Below the pieces are notes generated by a model, which worked only from the letters and a program-made list of their open reading frames with translations, had not been told where the DNA came from and did not search any database. Made by a program: the position numbers and the translations under genes. Shown here one piece after another: positions 50,675 through 58,867 of a stretch of 64,000 nucleotides of DNA (positions are counted from its first letter, which is position 1; every line of letters begins with the position of its first letter). The stretch covers positions 186,001-250,000 of the forward strand of contig CAKULN010000001.1 in assembly GCA_934667175.1 (NCBI GenBank), in the 5' to 3' direction. The DNA comes from an uncultured Bacteroidales bacterium (GTDB taxonomy: Bacteria > Bacteroidota > Bacteroidia > Bacteroidales > UBA932).

Positions 50675-50879
50675 AGGGCGAAAGCGCGTTACAAGTCTTA
50701 ACCACATAGGTGGCATATAACATATTGATGGCAATTACCAATATATCGAATCTGAATACAATACGGATAAAGCGAGTTGCAGAAGCACGGGAGTGCTTCC
50801 CATTGCCTATGAATATACTCTTTGTCCTCACTCCTTGCGTGTGATTTGGTTCCATTATGCACTGACATCGGAGCGTGCG

Positions 50880-52530
50880 TATATTCCTCCGCTCGACTCG
50901 TAGGAAGTCGGAAAGGGCGATGCGGAAGCATCGTTCTTTCAGTCTTCCGGAGAGTGAGCAGGCAAGCCGACAGGCGCGGCAGGAGCCGGACGGATGGCGG
51001 TCGAGGCGAGAGATTACGGCCTTTCCGGCTCTGGCACGGATGGTCGAATCTGTGTGGAACTGCAACACGCTTCGGACGTGTGAGCCGGGCCGGCGGAAGG
51101 GGCTTGAGTGACGGAGTGGAGGCGGAGGGATTGGAGCCGTGAACGGAGACGAGACCGAATGGTCTCGGCGCAGTCGGCGGAAATTCCGCAGCCGCAACGG
51201 AGGAACTGAAGCCCCTGGAGCGTCTAGGCCCGGCACGACAGAGAGCGGAGTGACAACGGAGCGATTCCGCTCTGCGAGTCTGTGGCTGACGGTGTGGAGT
51301 GAAGCGGAACACCGTCTGTCACAGTCTCGCGTCTCCGCCCACCCTCGGAGGATGTGTCCGGAACGAAGTGAATGACACTTCCGGAGAGGATGAAGCGGGC
51401 GTCAAAGAAATCAAGGCGAAGCCTTACCTCTTTCCTGGCAGGTCTGGTGCAGACGCAATGAAGCGGAAGCGTAATGGAGTCCGCGCCTGTCCTGCCCATA
51501 GGGAGTGGCGAGCCGCGCTTCTCTGGCCGCAAGGCCTGTGAAGCGTGGATGAACGAGCCTCTCCCGGACAGACATTGCGGAAGTGGACGGTGACGAAGGA
51601 GCCGTCGTCTTCCGCAATACCGCTGAATATCCAGTGAGCGGATGCGAACGATCAAAAAGAATCATCGGCGAAAGCCGATACCTTGCCGACGGAGTGATTT
51701 CTTGAAGTGGAGAGCTCCGCTCGAAGACTTGAAGAAATCACGGAGAAGGCCCGCAGCTGCGCTGCTAAGGCTGGCGACTTCTCGGACTTCCGGCCGTCTT
51801 TTAGGGATAGAGGTAGAGTTCGGACAATGCTGGAATTGAATAGACCACCCTCGCACATCACGCCGGAAGTCCTGAACTCCCTGACGGGCCTGGAGGCCGT
51901 TGGCCCTTGAAGGGAGTTCAATGTCGCCAGCCGCCCCGACGGAGCGGATTCGGAGGCAGGACGGTCGAACTCGCACTGATGGAGCTACTTAACATAATCT
52001 AGATTGCGTGCGGAGCGGAAACAGACGGTGGGAAGGGACCCGCCGATCTGTTACGCAATCTCGATAGGATTATGTTATGTTGCGGGATTCGAGGGACAAG
52101 CCTCGCACCGCACTTTGGGAGCGGAGCCGGTTATGGCCCCTGTGGGGCGGTGGGGCAAAGAAAGGTCGAGTCTTCTGACTTTCGGAGAGAAGCGGAGAAA
52201 GACTGAAGTCTCAACACCGCCACTGTTTTATCGAGCGGAGCGAGTTTGGAAAGGCCGGAGGTTTGGCGGTCGGAGCACAGCGGAGAACGTCAATCTTCCG
52301 GTTCCGCTCTGCCCATAAAGGCAAGTCTTTCGGCATCGCAGCGGATGCGGAGATGACGAATGTCTTGCAGGGCGTTTGGTTCGGAAGTTTGACTTCCGTC
52401 GTTGACTACATCAGCGGACTGACGGCAGGAAGTCGGCTGATACCTTCCTGCCCATTGGGAAAGTCTTCTGGTATTGGAGCGGTAGCAGAAATGCCAGATG
52501 GCTTTCGGGCGGTTCCATCTTTGTCCTGCC
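50880..52530 (+). ncRNA. Candidate giant structured non-coding RNA (about 1.6 kb)
   Basis: No convincing protein gene lies here, yet the DNA folds into at least twenty strong local helices. Examples (pairing positions): 50891-50959, three stacked helices capped by GGAA; 50984-50990/51024-51030; 51065-51081 with cUUCGg; 51150-51156/51161-51167; 51242-51249/51266-51273; 51274-51330, 18 pairs in three tiers; 51525-51536 with GCAA; 51574-51583/51609-51618; 51664-51679 with GAAA; 51694-51703/51732-51741; 51873-51882/51911-51920; 51991-52076, four tiers and 31 pairs; 52168-52183/52197-52212; 52424-52432/52444-52452. The tetraloops are GNRA/UUCG only on the plus strand, which fixes the strand. Loops are purine-rich (CGGAG, GCGGA). 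The ends are approximate. The setting (tRNA, lysis genes) resembles that of GOLLD and ROOL RNAs, but I cannot match it to either. Confidence 0.8.
51991..52076 (+). ncRNA. Four-tier helix, a core element of the giant RNA
   Basis: AACATAATC (51991-51999) pairs with 52068-52076. AGATTGCGT (52001-52009) pairs with 52053-52061. AACAGA (52020-52025) pairs with 52047-52052. CGGTGGG (52026-52032) pairs with 52039-52045 with one G-U. The internal loops are purine-rich and asymmetric, as in folded RNA. Confidence 0.85.
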
Positions 52531-52606
52531 AGATATTCATATCATAAACATTAACCATATTGCAAATATTCTTAAAGTTATGATACTGAATTTGACTAAA
52601 ATGCAC

Positions 52607-52614
52607 TATATTTG
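52607..52614 (+). promoter_or_regulatory. -7 element at the head of the Ter operon
   Basis: TATATTTG, a full match to TAnnTTTG, lies about 280 nt upstream of the TPR gene and 59 nt upstream of the small ORF at 52673. No TTTG is found at the ideal -33 distance. Confidence 0.55.
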
Positions 52615-52672
52615 TCTCGCTGTTCGATAGACAGCAGACATATTTGAAAGCGTTTAGCTTTATTCCGCCAAA

Positions 52673-52825
52673 ATGAATCTGGACAATTCATTCACATTTG
52701 GAATATGGTTGACGCTCGCATTGGCTATACGATGGGCTTTATATGCCCGCACTATAGTCGAAAGTGTGGGCATATACAACAACTTATTCAATGTGAAGGC
52801 AGTCCAGAGCCTATTTTGGGAGTAA
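52673..52825 (+). CDS. Possible 50-residue membrane peptide
   Basis: The frame starts 'MNLDNSFTFGIWLTLALAI' and ends with LFWE. It has one hydrophobic stretch followed by a mildly charged tail. It lies between a consensus -7 element and the TPR-retropepsin gene. No clear ribosome site is seen, which is not unusual in Bacteroidota. It could be a real leader peptide or chance. Confidence 0.3.
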   Translation: MNLDNSFTFGIWLTLALAIRWALYARTIVESVGIYNNLFNVKAVQSLFWE

Positions 52826-52897
52826 GTCTAAGTTGGCTCGCACTTTCTTGTTGTAAGATGAATAACCCTCACTTTCGGGCCAAGTGAGAAATGATAT

Positions 52898-54973
52898 ATG
52901 CCCGAGATGTGTCGCAGACTGATAACCTCTATTCTTTGCATTGCCGCTTACCTATGTGTGCCGTGTTTTTTGTATACGGCAGTAGCCCAGACATTTAATA
53001 AATATGAAGAGTCATATAACTTTAAACGCGCTGTTGAAGCTTTACAGAACAAGAATGATTCTGAGGCTATCGATTACCTCAATAAAGAGATATCCGTCCA
53101 TAAGGACAATGGCTACGCATATATTCTTCAGCAATACATCTATCACAAGAACAATCAATACGGGGATGCATTGACTGCCGCAGGCAATGCATTGAAGTAC
53201 TTGCCCAAGAAAGACAAGGCCACGATTTCAGAGACATATTCAAAAAGGGCTGAGACTTACGATGCACTGGGAAAGACAGACAAAGCTTTGGAAGATTACA
53301 ATACTGCGGTCAAGACTAATCCCAATGATGTCGGTCCATTACAGAATCGAGGAGACTATTTCTACAAGTTGGAGCACTTTGATGAATCAGACATTGATTT
53401 TCAGAAAGTCTTGAAGATTGATCCGGAGAATGCCTATGCGAGGATGGGACTTGGAAGGAATTGTCTTGAGAGGAAAGATTATCAGACAGCCATCGATTAC
53501 TTTGATTATGTGATTGCATTATACCCTGATTACTCTTCCGGATATTCATTTAGAGCGGACGCATATAATTCAATGGGAGACTATGCAAATGCATCTTCCG
53601 ATATTGTAAGGGCTTTGGAAATAGATGCCGATAATAAAGCTTTTCATATGATGGCTAATAATGGTAAGGACTTATACAAACCGCTATCGGCAAGATTGAA
53701 AGCCAAAGTCATTTCTGAAAAGAACAACCCGTATTGGCTTTATTGTCTTGGCGCACTTGAAGAATCTACTGAAAGGTATCCCGATGCTGTCAATTCTTAT
53801 TTGAAAGCATTAACATTAGATGCAAATGATGTCACAGCTTGGAGGATATCCGAGTGCGAAAAGGCTGACGGCAATTTCGGCAAAGCCTTGGAGTATGCTG
53901 ACAAGGCTATAGAATTAGACCCTGACGACATATCGTATGTTTACGGGAAAGCGGATATCTATTGGTATATGGACAAGCTTGATTCCGCCGATGTGGAAAT
54001 GACAAAGTGCATTGACGCAGAACCAGACAATGCTGGTTTTTATCATAGACGTGGATGGTACCGGGAACATAACAACAATGAAGATGGCGCTTTGGAGGAT
54101 TATAGCAATGCTATCATTTTGGATCCGGATGAAGCTGCATATTCATATATGACTCGAGGAAGGCTTTATCTGAGCCGTGGGGAAAAGGAGCTGGCAGAGG
54201 CAGACTTCAAGAAATGCGTTCAAATAGACACCATACCTAATGGGAATAGCTGTGCGGAGTTTGCTTGGTTCTATCTTGGCAGGAATGACAAGGCCATCGA
54301 ATATATGGACAAACTGATGGAAGCCGATTCTACAGGGAACTATTATGATGCGGCCTGCCTGTATTCCATTATGGGAGAAAAAGAGAAAGCATTGGATTAT
54401 TTGGAGAAAGCGTTCAAGTCCGGATTCAATAATTTCCATCATCTTGACAAGGATTATGATATGGACAATATCCGCGGCACAGATAGGTACAAAGAGTTGC
54501 TATCAAAGTATAATAAGTTGAAGAGTGATACAAATACAGTTGCAGATTCTGGGCATTGGATGGATAAAGTGGTTGAGGTACCTTTCGTGAGATCTGGAGG
54601 TGTCACAAAAGTCAAATGTGAGATTAATGGGCTTCCGCTATCGTTTATCTTCGACACAGGGGCTTCAATCGTCAGCATTTCCGCATTGGAAGCTACTTTT
54701 ATGTACAAGAATGACTATCTGTCAGCAAAGGACATTGTAGGGAAATCGGCATTTGTCGATGCGAATGGCGACATAAGTGTCGGCACCATAATCAACCTCA
54801 ACAAAGTAACATTCGGTGGCCTGGAACTGGAGAATGTAAGAGCTTCGGTAGTGTCAAATGACAAGGCTCCCCTGCTGCTCGGACAGAGCGTGCTGAACAG
54901 GCTCGGCAAGGTGGAGATTGACTATGAGAAGGGTGTGCTGAGGATTACTGTAAAAGAAAGGGTAAACAACTAA
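52898..54973 (+). CDS. Exported TPR protein with C-terminal retropepsin-like aspartic protease domain
   Basis: 691 residues; an ATG at 52907 is an alternative start. The N-terminal hydrophobic segment 'ITSILCIAAYLCVPCFLYTAVAQ' is a signal peptide or anchor. Around twelve TPR units follow (about 40-545; for example 'AETYDALGKTDKALEDYNTAVKTNP', 'GLGRNCLERKDYQTAIDYFDYVIALYP'). Residues 565-691 form a retropepsin-like domain: 'VPFVRSGGVTKVKCEINGLPLSFIFDTGASIVSIS' in pieces (catalytic Asp near 586), then 'APLLLGQSVLNRLGKVEIDY'. It starts the Ter operon, 13 nt before terD. A protease or peptide-binding role at the cell surface/periplasm is inferred. Confidence 0.85.
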   Translation: MPEMCRRLITSILCIAAYLCVPCFLYTAVAQTFNKYEESYNFKRAVEALQNKNDSEAIDYLNKEISVHKDNGYAYILQQYIYHKNNQYGDALTAAGNALKYLPKKDKATISETYSKRAETYDALGKTDKALEDYNTAVKTNPNDVGPLQNRGDYFYKLEHFDESDIDFQKVLKIDPENAYARMGLGRNCLERKDYQTAIDYFDYVIALYPDYSSGYSFRADAYNSMGDYANASSDIVRALEIDADNKAFHMMANNGKDLYKPLSARLKAKVISEKNNPYWLYCLGALEESTERYPDAVNSYLKALTLDANDVTAWRISECEKADGNFGKALEYADKAIELDPDDISYVYGKADIYWYMDKLDSADVEMTKCIDAEPDNAGFYHRRGWYREHNNNEDGALEDYSNAIILDPDEAAYSYMTRGRLYLSRGEKELAEADFKKCVQIDTIPNGNSCAEFAWFYLGRNDKAIEYMDKLMEADSTGNYYDAACLYSIMGEKEKALDYLEKAFKSGFNNFHHLDKDYDMDNIRGTDRYKELLSKYNKLKSDTNTVADSGHWMDKVVEVPFVRSGGVTKVKCEINGLPLSFIFDTGASIVSISALEATFMYKNDYLSAKDIVGKSAFVDANGDISVGTIINLNKVTFGGLELENVRASVVSNDKAPLLLGQSVLNRLGKVEIDYEKGVLRITVKERVNN

Positions 54974-54986
54974 AACATAAATCATT

Positions 54987-55550
54987 ATGATTAATCTTGA
55001 AAAAGGTCAGCGTATAAGCATGGATAGCAGCTTGACGCTTGTGGGCGTGGGTCTCGGTTGGGATCCAAGTGAAACGCCTGGTGTTGATTTCGATCTTGAC
55101 GCTTCGGCATTTATGCTTGGGGCAAATGGAAAGACTCCTCGTGATGAGTTTTTCGTTTTCTATAACAATCAAGTATCGCCAGACAATGCTGTGGCATCTT
55201 CCGGCGATGATCTTACGGGAGGCAACAGTGATGGTGGTGATGATGAGACTCTTACGGTAGATTTGGGAAAAGTTGACTCCAGCATTCAAAGTATAGTGTT
55301 CACAGCAACCATTCATAAAGCTGTCGAGAGACGTCAGAATTTCGGTCAAGTCAGGAATTCTTATATCAGGATATATAATGCCGTTACTAATACCGATATC
55401 GCACGATACGATCTCGATGAGGACTTTTCAATAGAAACAGCGGTGGAGTTCGGCAGACTCTACAAAAGAAACGGAGAGTGGAAATTCGAGGCAATGGGAT
55501 TAGGTTCTCGGGATGGCCTTCATGGGCTTGTGGACAAATACTGCTATTGA
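54987..55550 (+). CDS. TerD-family stress protein (first copy)
   Basis: 187 residues, the canonical TerD length. 'INLEKGQRISM', 'VGLGWDPSETPGVDFDLDASAFML', 'VASSGDDLTGGNSDGGDDETLTVDLGKV' (pieces; acidic Ca2+-binding loops), 'QNFGQVRNSYIRIYNAVTNTDIARYDL' and 'NGEWKFEAMGLGSRDGLHGLVDKY' follow TerD end to end. TerD proteins bind Ca2+ and take part in tellurite, colicin and phage resistance and in membrane-associated stress complexes. Cytoplasmic. Confidence 0.95.
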   Translation: MINLEKGQRISMDSSLTLVGVGLGWDPSETPGVDFDLDASAFMLGANGKTPRDEFFVFYNNQVSPDNAVASSGDDLTGGNSDGGDDETLTVDLGKVDSSIQSIVFTATIHKAVERRQNFGQVRNSYIRIYNAVTNTDIARYDLDEDFSIETAVEFGRLYKRNGEWKFEAMGLGSRDGLHGLVDKYCY

Positions 55551-55560
55551 CTGTTGAGTT

Positions 55561-56214
55561 ATGATTAATTTAGTAAAAGGAGAAAATAAGGTCCTCAATA
55601 TAAATGTATTTCATGTTGGCCTTGGATGGGATGTAAATGAAGGCGCGTCTCAATATGACTTTGATTTGGACGTTGCTGCATTTATGATTGGTGAAAGTAA
55701 GAAGACCTTAGGGGATGACTATTTGGTCTTTTACAACTCACAAAAGAGGGTTAAACCCGAAAACTTAAGTCAGATTGTGTCGGCATCTAGTTGGTCAAAT
55801 AATGACCAACTACGTAAAGAATCGAGACCCGTTGATCCTGAATTATCAGTCATAGGTTCAATTGATGATGAAAATGGATTAACATCAGAAGATGGTGATG
55901 ATGAAACTATGGATATCAATCTGGATAAGGTGCGTCCCGACATTAAAGAAATCATCATTACCGTAAGTATTTACGAGTGGAAAAAACGCAAACAGAACTT
56001 TGGACAAGTCGAACGCGCATATGTTCGTCTATATAAACCTGACAACGAAGCAGAAGGGCAAGAGGATTATCGCTACGATTTAACGGAAGATTTTTCGTCT
56101 TGTGCTTCTATAGAGTTTTGTAGAATTTATCGCCATGACGGAGAATGGAAAGTTCAGGCAACCGGTATAGGACATCATGGCGGATTAGAAGAGCTTGTAG
56201 CTAAATACATGTAG
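55561..56214 (+). CDS. TerD-family stress protein (second copy)
   Basis: 217 residues, TerD fold with an insertion of about 30 residues after the first Ca2+ loop. 'VGLGWDVNEGASQYDFDLDVAAFMIG', 'GDDETMDINLDKVRPDIKEIIITVSIYE', 'QNFGQVERAYVRLYKPDNEAEG' and 'DGEWKVQATGIGHHGGLEELVAKY' are diagnostic. It begins 10 nt after the first copy. Its GC content is low, like the rest of the operon. Confidence 0.93.
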   Translation: MINLVKGENKVLNINVFHVGLGWDVNEGASQYDFDLDVAAFMIGESKKTLGDDYLVFYNSQKRVKPENLSQIVSASSWSNNDQLRKESRPVDPELSVIGSIDDENGLTSEDGDDETMDINLDKVRPDIKEIIITVSIYEWKKRKQNFGQVERAYVRLYKPDNEAEGQEDYRYDLTEDFSSCASIEFCRIYRHDGEWKVQATGIGHHGGLEELVAKYM

Positions 56215-56216
56215 AT

Positions 56217-56846
56217 ATGGCAATCATACTTGAAAAAGGTGGTGATAGCCACCGCATCAACCTCGAAAAGAGCGGAACCTTCTCCGGAGAAATCAAGATA
56301 AACCTCAACTGGAGCAAGGGAGGATTCTTTTCGAGATTCTTCAATGGAGATGTTGACTTGGATTTAGGATGCTTCTATGAACTCAACAATGGTAAAAAGA
56401 AGTTGATTGATGGTCTTCAATTTTCTCACGGCAGAGGTGGTTCCCGTAATATTCAAAGTAATCAAGGATGCTACACTATGGAACCATATATATGGCATAT
56501 GGGGGACGATCGCGGTGGAGGAGCGTCTTCTGGAGAGAACATCTTAGTTAATCCGGCAGGTGTTCCGTTCATCAAGAAGATGATTGTTTATACTTTCATA
56601 TTTGATGGTGCGGCAAAATGGTCCGAGACAAATGCTGTTGTGAGGGTTTCCGTACCCGGAAATGAGGATGTCGTGGTAGAAATGGGCACTCAATACAGCA
56701 ACAAACGATTCTGCGCTATCGCAGAGTTGGATTTTGATAAGGACTCCATTAACGTGAAGAAACTCGTGACATTCCACGATGGGCATTCTGACTGCGACAA
56801 GGCATATGGATGGGGATTTAATTATACACCAGGAACTAAAGACTAA
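56217..56846 (+). CDS. TerA-like protein
   Basis: 209 residues. It starts with the shared 'ILEKGGDSHRINLEKSG' motif, then 'IKINLNWSKGGFFSRFFNGDVDLDLGCFYELNNG', 'YIWHMGDDRGGGASSGENILVNP', 'IKKMIVYTFIFDGAAKWSETNAVV', 'CAIAELDFDKDS' and 'KAYGWGFNYTPG' (pieces). This is the TerA C-terminal domain, a TerD-superfamily variant with the 'GDDRxG' and 'GWGxxxxPG' signatures. TerA usually acts with TerD. It starts 2 nt after the previous stop. Confidence 0.88.
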   Translation: MAIILEKGGDSHRINLEKSGTFSGEIKINLNWSKGGFFSRFFNGDVDLDLGCFYELNNGKKKLIDGLQFSHGRGGSRNIQSNQGCYTMEPYIWHMGDDRGGGASSGENILVNPAGVPFIKKMIVYTFIFDGAAKWSETNAVVRVSVPGNEDVVVEMGTQYSNKRFCAIAELDFDKDSINVKKLVTFHDGHSDCDKAYGWGFNYTPGTKD

Positions 56847-56851
56847 TAATT

Positions 56852-57571
56852 ATGGCAATTAATCTTGAAAAAGGTCAGAGAATCAACCTTGAAAAATCGA
56901 ATGGTTCCAAATTAACCAGTTTTTGTGTTGGTTGTAATTGGGGCGCAATAGAAACCGTCCAATATAAAGAAGTCATTGTAAATGAAGGGTTTCTGGGATT
57001 CGGAAGAAAAACAGAGATGCGTGCTGTCAAATCCGAAGTCGATGTAGATGTTGATCTGAGTTGCATTATGACGGATGTTGATGGAAAGTTTGTCGATGGC
57101 ATTTATTCCGCTCTTTATAAACCAGAGTTTTTGGCCAAATATGGATTCCCTAAAGGAAAGGAGCTTTCTATAGACAGGGCATTCAAATCTGCTGGCGATG
57201 ACACTGAGGGCGATAAAGGCGGTGATGATGGGCTTGACAATGAAATTATATCTGTAGATTTAAACAAGGTGGATTCCAAGATTTCACAGATATTTTTCTT
57301 CTTGAACATATATTCTCCAAGGAATATTGATTTTCTCAAGATACCATATGCAGCTATTCGGATGTATGAAGGCACCCCTACTAAAGTCAACTCGGTCTTT
57401 GCTAAATACGATGTTGCGAAAGAGAATCAGTTCGCTGGAAAGCGGGCATTAATAATGGGTAAATTATACCGTCATGCAGGCGAATGGAAATTCGCGGCAA
57501 TTGGAGATGCCTTCAATGACGATAATCTTTGTGAGACGATGTTGCGAATCTTGAAAGACTATACAAAATAA
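56852..57571 (+). CDS. TerD-superfamily protein (TerX/TerZ-like, third TerD copy)
   Basis: 239 residues. 'AINLEKGQRINLEKSNG', 'VGCNWGAIETV', then a longer insertion with 'VDVDVDLSCIMTD', 'SAGDDTEGDKGGDDGLDNEIISVDLNKVDSKISQIFFFLNIY' (pieces) and 'GEWKFAAIGDAFND'. The acidic loops are retained. It differs from the other two by about 40 extra residues before the second Ca2+ loop, as in the larger TerD variants. It is the last of the TerD-like group, 22 nt before the first VWA gene. Confidence 0.88.
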   Translation: MAINLEKGQRINLEKSNGSKLTSFCVGCNWGAIETVQYKEVIVNEGFLGFGRKTEMRAVKSEVDVDVDLSCIMTDVDGKFVDGIYSALYKPEFLAKYGFPKGKELSIDRAFKSAGDDTEGDKGGDDGLDNEIISVDLNKVDSKISQIFFFLNIYSPRNIDFLKIPYAAIRMYEGTPTKVNSVFAKYDVAKENQFAGKRALIMGKLYRHAGEWKFAAIGDAFNDDNLCETMLRILKDYTK

Positions 57572-57593
57572 TAATAACAATAATCAAAACATT

Positions 57594-58232
57594 ATGAGAA
57601 GATTACCAGTTTATTTGCTGCTTGACACTTCTGGCTCGATGTATGGCGAGCCAATCGAAGCAGTTAAAAATGGCGTCCAGACGCTCATCTCCACATTGAG
57701 AAGTGACCCCTATGCCCTTGAAACAGCGTATCTAAGCATTATCACTTTCAACAGTACGGCACAGCAGATTACACCGCTCACAGAGCTGGCTGCCATTCAG
57801 CAACCGAATATTGATGCTGGAGGATGTACTGTTTTGGGTGGTGCGTTGGAACTTTTAGCCAAGAAAGTTGACAGCGAAATCACAAAGACAACCGCTGAAG
57901 TTAAAGGCGATTGGAGACCCTTGGTTTTCTTGATGACCGATGGTGAACCAACTGACAGTATAGCCAAGGGACTCGAAGAATTCAAAAAGCGCAAATTCGG
58001 AATGGTTGTAGCTTGCGCCGCCGGTCAAGGGGCAAACGTTAACACCCTCAAGCAAATTACTGAGAATGTGGTGCAGCTCGATACGGCAGACAGTGCAACT
58101 ATCAAAGCATTCTTCAAGTGGGTGTCTGCTTCCATCAGCACCAGCAGCAAGTCAGTAGAGGAGACTTCTGCCGAGGCAACGACAATGAGCGAGTTGCCGC
58201 CTCCACCTGCGGAAGTAAATATTGTGTTATAG
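57594..58232 (+). CDS. TerY-like von Willebrand A protein (first)
   Basis: 212 residues, a single VWA domain. The metal site (MIDAS) D-x-S-x-S is intact as 'LLDTSGSMYGEP' near residue 9, with further ligands in 'DAGGCTVLGGALELL' (Thr) and 'FLMTDGEPTDS' (Asp). The tail ends 'ELPPPPAEVNIVL', a motif shared with its paralogues. TerY proteins link TerD-type proteins to the phosphatase and kinase encoded downstream. Cytoplasmic. Confidence 0.93.
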   Translation: MRRLPVYLLLDTSGSMYGEPIEAVKNGVQTLISTLRSDPYALETAYLSIITFNSTAQQITPLTELAAIQQPNIDAGGCTVLGGALELLAKKVDSEITKTTAEVKGDWRPLVFLMTDGEPTDSIAKGLEEFKKRKFGMVVACAAGQGANVNTLKQITENVVQLDTADSATIKAFFKWVSASISTSSKSVEETSAEATTMSELPPPPAEVNIVL

Positions 58233-58291
58233 TAAATTTCAAGGGGAGAATCTCCTCTTCGGGATTCTCTCCTTAAAATCAAATGTTCTCT

Positions 58292-58867
58292 ATGAGACGC
58301 TTTATAACATACATTATTATTGACTTGTCATCCAATATTGACATACAAGAAGTAGCTCATCATTTTAATCTGTGGAACACTAAATTGCATCAAGATCCAT
58401 ATGCAATGGAATGTATGAATATTTCTTTTATATTATATACAAAACAATGTGTGCTTGTAAAGACGTATCCTACCGAATTAACTCAGCTTGATGCTTCAAT
58501 CCTAATTAAAGTGCTTCAAACTAATGATCGGCATAATGACATATGGCAAGCAAATGATAATATAATTCCGTTTATTAGAGAAATGTGCTCTTGGGAGCAA
58601 ATAAAAACGACTTCAACCGTCAAAGGAGACCAGAGCCCATTCTTAATATGGATAAAAGGCCATAGACTTATGGTTGAGCCGCTATCTCACAAGGAACAAT
58701 GGGGAGGCCATTTTTATTTAACTAATGGAAATTTCCTGCTTTCTGAATGGGAAGACTCTGTTATGCTAAATTATATAATCACCAACCCTATAGATAATAG
58801 TCAAAAAGAGAACAAAGAGGGTTTACCTAATTTTCCATTTCCACCAGATACTTTCATAGTCTTATGA
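58292..58867 (+). CDS. Degenerate TerY-like VWA paralogue without a metal site
   Basis: 191 residues from the ATG at 58292 (MRRFITYIIIDLSSN); an ATG at 58283 gives three extra residues. The N-terminus aligns with the neighbours, but D-T-S-G-S-M is replaced by D-L-S-S-N-I, the 'DPYA(L/M)E' motif is kept, 'KGDWxPL' appears as 'KGDQSPFLIWIKG', and the 'TDG' loop is gone. The C-terminal tail survives as 'FPFPPDTFIVL'. So the fold and tail are conserved while metal binding is lost, which argues for a structural role rather than decay. The stop overlaps the next start (ATGA). Confidence 0.82.
   Translation: MRRFITYIIIDLSSNIDIQEVAHHFNLWNTKLHQDPYAMECMNISFILYTKQCVLVKTYPTELTQLDASILIKVLQTNDRHNDIWQANDNIIPFIREMCSWEQIKTTSTVKGDQSPFLIWIKGHRLMVEPLSHKEQWGGHFYLTNGNFLLSEWEDSVMLNYIITNPIDNSQKENKEGLPNFPFPPDTFIVL

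Noticed and set aside
51991-52076. Group II intron or other ribozyme
   Set aside because: No reverse transcriptase/maturase gene lies nearby, and I find no domain V-like sequence or intron boundary motif. A covariance search would be the proper test.
50640-52606. Many open frames on both strands (for example 50640-51236 minus, 51224-51655 minus, 52004-52318 plus)
   Set aside because: They have odd compositions rich in Arg, Ser and Pro, no ribosome sites and no recognisable domains. They are explained by the GC-rich hairpins of the structured RNA.
52705-52887. 60-codon frame before the TPR gene
   Set aside because: It overlaps the better-placed 52673-52825 frame in another phase, and has no ribosome site or known motif.
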